A DNA stretch of 64,000 nt, from positions 3,832,001 to 3,896,000 of the forward strand of contig NZ_CP045295.1 in assembly GCF_009363095.1 (NCBI RefSeq), read 5' to 3'. Positions within the stretch are counted from its first letter, which is position 1. Each line of letters starts with the position of its first letter. A program made the position numbers and the translations under genes. The notes below the pieces were generated by a model, which was not told the DNA's origin, made no database searches, and saw only the letters and a list, made by a program, of their open reading frames with translations. Origin of the DNA: Paenibacillus cellulositrophicus. Lineage in GTDB: Bacteria > Bacillota > Bacilli > Paenibacillales > Paenibacillaceae. Shown piece after piece: positions 61,167-64,000 of this stretch.

Positions 61167-61612
61167 CTTTTCCTAGTGTGTGTTTTTATTAGTATTACAC
61201 TTATTTATACGCTGCCAAACCAAGAGAATTTGTCTGATTCCACTCCTGATTTGAATCCCTTTATGAGCAGGCCTATACCTAGACCCCCGAGGTTCATCGC
61301 GTCTTGACCGAGAAGATTTTTCCGAAGCAGGCCGGGCGGCTTACCGCAGAGGAGTGGGCAAATTCATTAGATTAGGAGACTATCCCTTGACCAATGCCGC
61401 GATTCCGGTATGCTGCCGGGCGATGGCCTTTGGTTTTTTGTCTATTTCCGAGTTATACGCACGACAATCATTTAACAGTCCACAGAATAGTGCTATACTA
61501 TGAATTAGGTAATCATTCATCAGAAAAGGTGGATAACCGGGTCGCACTCTGGCTTGCCTCTTGAGAGCGCCTACATCTTTTCTTCAAATACTAGCGTGTA
61601 AGGACGGTAATT
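61167..61612. other. Intergenic region before mqo with a possible gene remnant
   Basis: No complete gene. In one plus-strand frame, bases 61283-61375 read TPEVHRVLTEKIFP then KQAGRLTAEEWANSLD and a stop. This looks like the natural C-terminus of a protein but lacks its front (a stop lies just upstream). The mqo promoter region lies near 61470-61510. Confidence 0.35.
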
Positions 61613-63121
61613 ATGAGCAACAGACAAACCGAAACAGACGTTATCTTAATTGGTGCCGGTATCATGAGTGCGACTTTGGGGACACTGTTGAAAGAATTAG
61701 TACCGAACTGGAAAATTACAGTGTTTGAGAAGCTGGCAAGCCCGGGCGAGGAAAGCTCGAACGAATGGAATAACGCAGGAACGGGGCATGCCGCCTTGTG
61801 CGAGCTGAACTACACATCCGAGAATCCGGATGGTTCCATAGATATCAGCAAAGCGATTAGCGTCAACGAGCAATTTCAGGTTTCCATGCAGTTCTGGTCT
61901 TATCTTGTCAAAAGTAATTTGATTCGCAATCCGCAGGATTTTATTATGCCGCTCCCCCATATGAGTATGGTTCAGGGGAAAGAAGATGTGGCATTTTTGA
62001 AGAGACGTTTTGAGACGATGTCCAAAAACCCGCTGTTTCAAGGGATGGAATTCTCCGACGATCCGAAAAAACTGATGGAATGGATTCCGCTCATTATGAA
62101 GGACCGGACCTCGGATGAACCGATCGCGGCCACCAAAATGGACTCGGGAACGGACGTCAACTTTGGCGCTTTAACGCGTATGCTGTTTGAGCACTTGAAG
62201 AGCAAAAACGTTGGTATTCATTACAAACACAGTGTGGACGATATTAAACGCACCAGCGATGGCGCGTGGGAATTGAAAATACGCAATTTGAGCAGCGGCA
62301 GCGTCGAACGCCATACGGCGAAGTTCGTCTTTATCGGCGGTGGCGGCGGAAGCCTTCCGCTCCTTCAGAAATCCGGCATTCCGGAAGGGAAGCATATCGG
62401 CGGATTCCCGATAAGCGGACTCTTTATGGTGTGCAACAATCCGGAAGTGGTAGCGCAGCACCATGCCAAGGTGTACGGCAAGGCCAAAGTAGGTGCGCCG
62501 CCGATGTCGGTTCCGCATTTGGACACCCGTTTTATCGACAATCAGAAGTCGCTGCTCTTTGGGCCGTTTGCGGGCTTTTCGCCAAAGTTCCTGAAGACCG
62601 GTTCCATGTTCGATTTGCTGGGTTCGGTCAAGCCGAACAATGTGCTCACGATGCTGGCTGCAGGCGCCAAAAACCTGTCGCTGACCAAGTACCTGATCCA
62701 GCAGGTGATGCTGTCGAAGGAAAAACGTATGGAAGAGCTGCGTGAGTTCATCCCGAACGCCAAGAGCGAGGATTGGGATATGCTGGTGGCCGGCCAGCGC
62801 GTGCAGGTCATCAAAGATACGGAAGCTGGCGGCAAAGGCACGCTTCAGTTCGGTACGGAAGTCGTGACCGCCTCGGACGGAACCATTGCTGCCCTGCTGG
62901 GGGCTTCTCCGGGGGCCTCCACCGCCGTTTCCGTCATGCTCGAGGTCATCGAAAAATGCTTCCCTCAGCATGCGAAGGCGTGGGAGCCGAAGCTTCGGGA
63001 AATGATTCCGTCTTATGGTGCGCCTTTGATGAAAAATCCGGGGTTGATCCGCGAAATTCATACGTCGACGGCACGCACGCTCGGTCTCAACCGTGGATTG
63101 CATTCGGCCAACGTGATGTAA
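61613..63121 (+). CDS. mqo: Malate:quinone oxidoreductase
   Basis: 502 residues, the family length. The N-terminal FAD-binding Rossmann motif is [18 protein letters not shown], followed by the MQO signature [20 protein letters not shown]. The C-terminus [13 protein letters not shown] is typical. A peripheral membrane enzyme, it oxidises malate to oxaloacetate and passes electrons to menaquinone. The upstream sequence AAGGACGG is a weak ribosome-binding site. It stands alone. Confidence 0.96.
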   Translation: MSNRQTETDVILIGAGIMSATLGTLLKELVPNWKITVFEKLASPGEESSNEWNNAGTGHAALCELNYTSENPDGSIDISKAISVNEQFQVSMQFWSYLVKSNLIRNPQDFIMPLPHMSMVQGKEDVAFLKRRFETMSKNPLFQGMEFSDDPKKLMEWIPLIMKDRTSDEPIAATKMDSGTDVNFGALTRMLFEHLKSKNVGIHYKHSVDDIKRTSDGAWELKIRNLSSGSVERHTAKFVFIGGGGGSLPLLQKSGIPEGKHIGGFPISGLFMVCNNPEVVAQHHAKVYGKAKVGAPPMSVPHLDTRFIDNQKSLLFGPFAGFSPKFLKTGSMFDLLGSVKPNNVLTMLAAGAKNLSLTKYLIQQVMLSKEKRMEELREFIPNAKSEDWDMLVAGQRVQVIKDTEAGGKGTLQFGTEVVTASDGTIAALLGASPGASTAVSVMLEVIEKCFPQHAKAWEPKLREMIPSYGAPLMKNPGLIREIHTSTARTLGLNRGLHSANVM

Positions 63122-63257
63122 ATATAGCGATATATGATAAGAAAAACGTCTATCGACGTACCTTCAAAGAAGACAGACCGCGTTTAACTGAAGTTTTTCT
63201 TGCGATTATAGAATGGTTCAGCTTCGCTGAAATTTATAAATTCTATAATCTTAAATA

Positions 63258-63297
63258 AAACGGCCTTCACCCTGAGTTTCAAGGGATGAGGGCCGTT
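63258..63297 (-). terminator. Terminator for the minus-strand gene at 63320
   Basis: AACGGCC pairs with GGCCGTT around an inner CACCCT/AGGGATG stem. On the minus strand it is followed by TTTATTT. It may also end mqo transcription. Confidence 0.6.
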
Positions 63298-63319
63298 CTG
63301 CATTTGCAGAGGACGCCGG

Positions 63320-63700
63320 TCAAGGAACGTAAGCACCGACGACTTCAAACTTTGGCTCGCCTGCGATCGTCATATACTTCACTTCAACGACGCAGCCTTT
63401 CTGAAAGGAGGGAATATTCACGATCGGGATAAACGTTTTGACGATGGTATGATGAGATTCGCCATCCGGCTTGGTGACGGTTAAATCAAGCAGCACCTCC
63501 GGTTGATTATCGAGCTGCGCGTTCGTTTGCTGAATGGAATGGATGACGGCTTGCGCGGATGTGCCGTTTGTGAGGATGGTTTTTCGCTGCGATAGCCCTT
63601 TACGTTGACGGGTTACTGTCTTGATGGCAAATGTGATCGTCAGTGAGGCGGTAAGTAACGAAAAGATAATGATGATCATAACAATTGTCGTCAATGGCAT
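63320..63700 (-). CDS. Small membrane-anchored protein (DUF3592-like, uncertain)
   Basis: 126 residues from ATG 63700 with GCGAGG just upstream; ATG 63715 is an alternative. One N-terminal membrane helix (about 3-25, TTIVMIIIIFSLLTASLTIT) is followed by a basic linker and a beta-rich domain (AVIHSIQQTNAQLDNQPEVL, FQKGCVVEVKYM). The layout resembles DUF3592/DUF7660-type small proteins. The function is unknown. Confidence 0.75.
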   Translation of the reverse strand: MPLTTIVMIIIIFSLLTASLTITFAIKTVTRQRKGLSQRKTILTNGTSAQAVIHSIQQTNAQLDNQPEVLLDLTVTKPDGESHHTIVKTFIPIVNIPSFQKGCVVEVKYMTIAGEPKFEVVGAYVP

Positions 63701-63856
63701 GCACCTCGCTTCCATTTTTAATATAATTCAGGTAAATGGCCCCAAGTATTATATATTAAGCTTAATGCAGCGCAGGGGGATCCGTCTACGATTTACAAAT
63801 AAATTATCTACATAGATGGAACTAAGTTTGATCATTCGGGCAGGGGAGAGGAAACC

Positions 63857-64000
63857 ATGATTCAGTTGAAAGATATAGGGAAATTCGAGGAGCTTCCAGA
63901 AATCGCAATGCATATCTATCAAGGGAATATTCCGGCTTTGCGGAATGCTATCGCGGAGGGTTGGGATATTGAGGAGGGTATCGTACTGGGCCGGTATACC
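63857..64000 (+). CDS. Ankyrin-like protein, 5' part only
   Basis: ATG 63857 is preceded by GGGGAGAGG. The 48 codons in the window read MIQLKDIGKFEELPEIAMHI and GNIPALRNAIAEGWDIEEG, which looks like the start of an ankyrin-type repeat protein. The gene continues past the window end. The assignment rests on a short stretch. Confidence 0.55.
   Translation, partial: MIQLKDIGKFEELPEIAMHIYQGNIPALRNAIAEGWDIEEGIVLGRYT

Overview
The window looks like a Paenibacillus (Bacillota, Paenibacillaceae) chromosome. It carries the conserved origin-proximal block gdpP-rplI-dnaB-purA followed by walR-walK-yycH-yycI-walJ-htrA and rlmH. GC is mid to high in the core, and there are S-layer-homology (SLH) surface proteins and many small regulator plus detoxification-enzyme pairs. 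No tRNA, rRNA, CRISPR array, prophage or complete insertion sequence was seen.

Layout. 1-4.1 kb: the 3' end of gdpP, then rplI, dnaB and purA; a paired PurR-box operator sits just upstream of the purA promoter. 4.5-15.2 kb: the cell-wall homeostasis region. It holds a secreted unknown, an M23/LysM/G5 endopeptidase with a perfect WalR box in its promoter, then the WalRK two-component system with its regulators YycH and YycI, WalJ and HtrA. 15.3-16.2 kb: a CxxH/CxxC protein and rlmH. 16.2-17.65 kb: a small cassette (doxX plus an Rrf2 regulator) bounded by two att-like sequences of the type used by staphylococcal SCC elements at the 3' end of rlmH. 17.65-21.5 kb: an AT-rich accessory block with a Shedu-like (DUF4263) nuclease, an unknown two-gene operon and another unknown gene. 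21.6-25.1 kb: an SLH-anchored 5'-nucleotidase and a divergent HxlR/quinone-reductase pair. 25.4-32.9 kb: a giant isopeptide/CnaB-like adhesin with a 22-copy heptapeptide stalk, an APKTG sorting signal and a dedicated class B sortase. 33-64 kb: mostly short modules, namely DUF4062, YCII plus ECF sigma, DUF3231, isochorismatase, TetR/SnoaL, T-box-leuA, MarR/SDR/hydrolase, Rrf2/nitroreductase, MFS, a MetE-like methyltransferase, a large SLH protein, TetR/SDR, HxlR/quinone reductase, HxlR/SnoaL, a PNPOx-like protein and mqo. Gene fragments lie among them (a frameshifted VOC protein, an iron-ABC ATPase tail, a ricin-lectin tail).

How the genes work together. Three regulatory themes recur. (i) Cell-wall control: WalR probably regulates the adjacent M23 hydrolase. 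(ii) Redox/electrophile sensing: two Rrf2 loci 29 kb apart share a 23-bp operator-like motif, and three HxlR loci share a GAAGTAC-type motif. MarR and TetR loci have their own palindromic operator candidates. (iii) Surface remodelling: the adhesin and the large SLH protein share an unusual promoter architecture (two ATTCAG repeats with an 11-bp period, exactly 10 bp before TATAAT, with long leaders). The strongest candidates for something undescribed are the SCC-like integration at rlmH, the unknown operon beside the Shedu-like gene, and the shared surface-protein promoter.

Limits: all names rest on reading motifs and family memory. No database search, alignment, structure prediction or GC computation was run.
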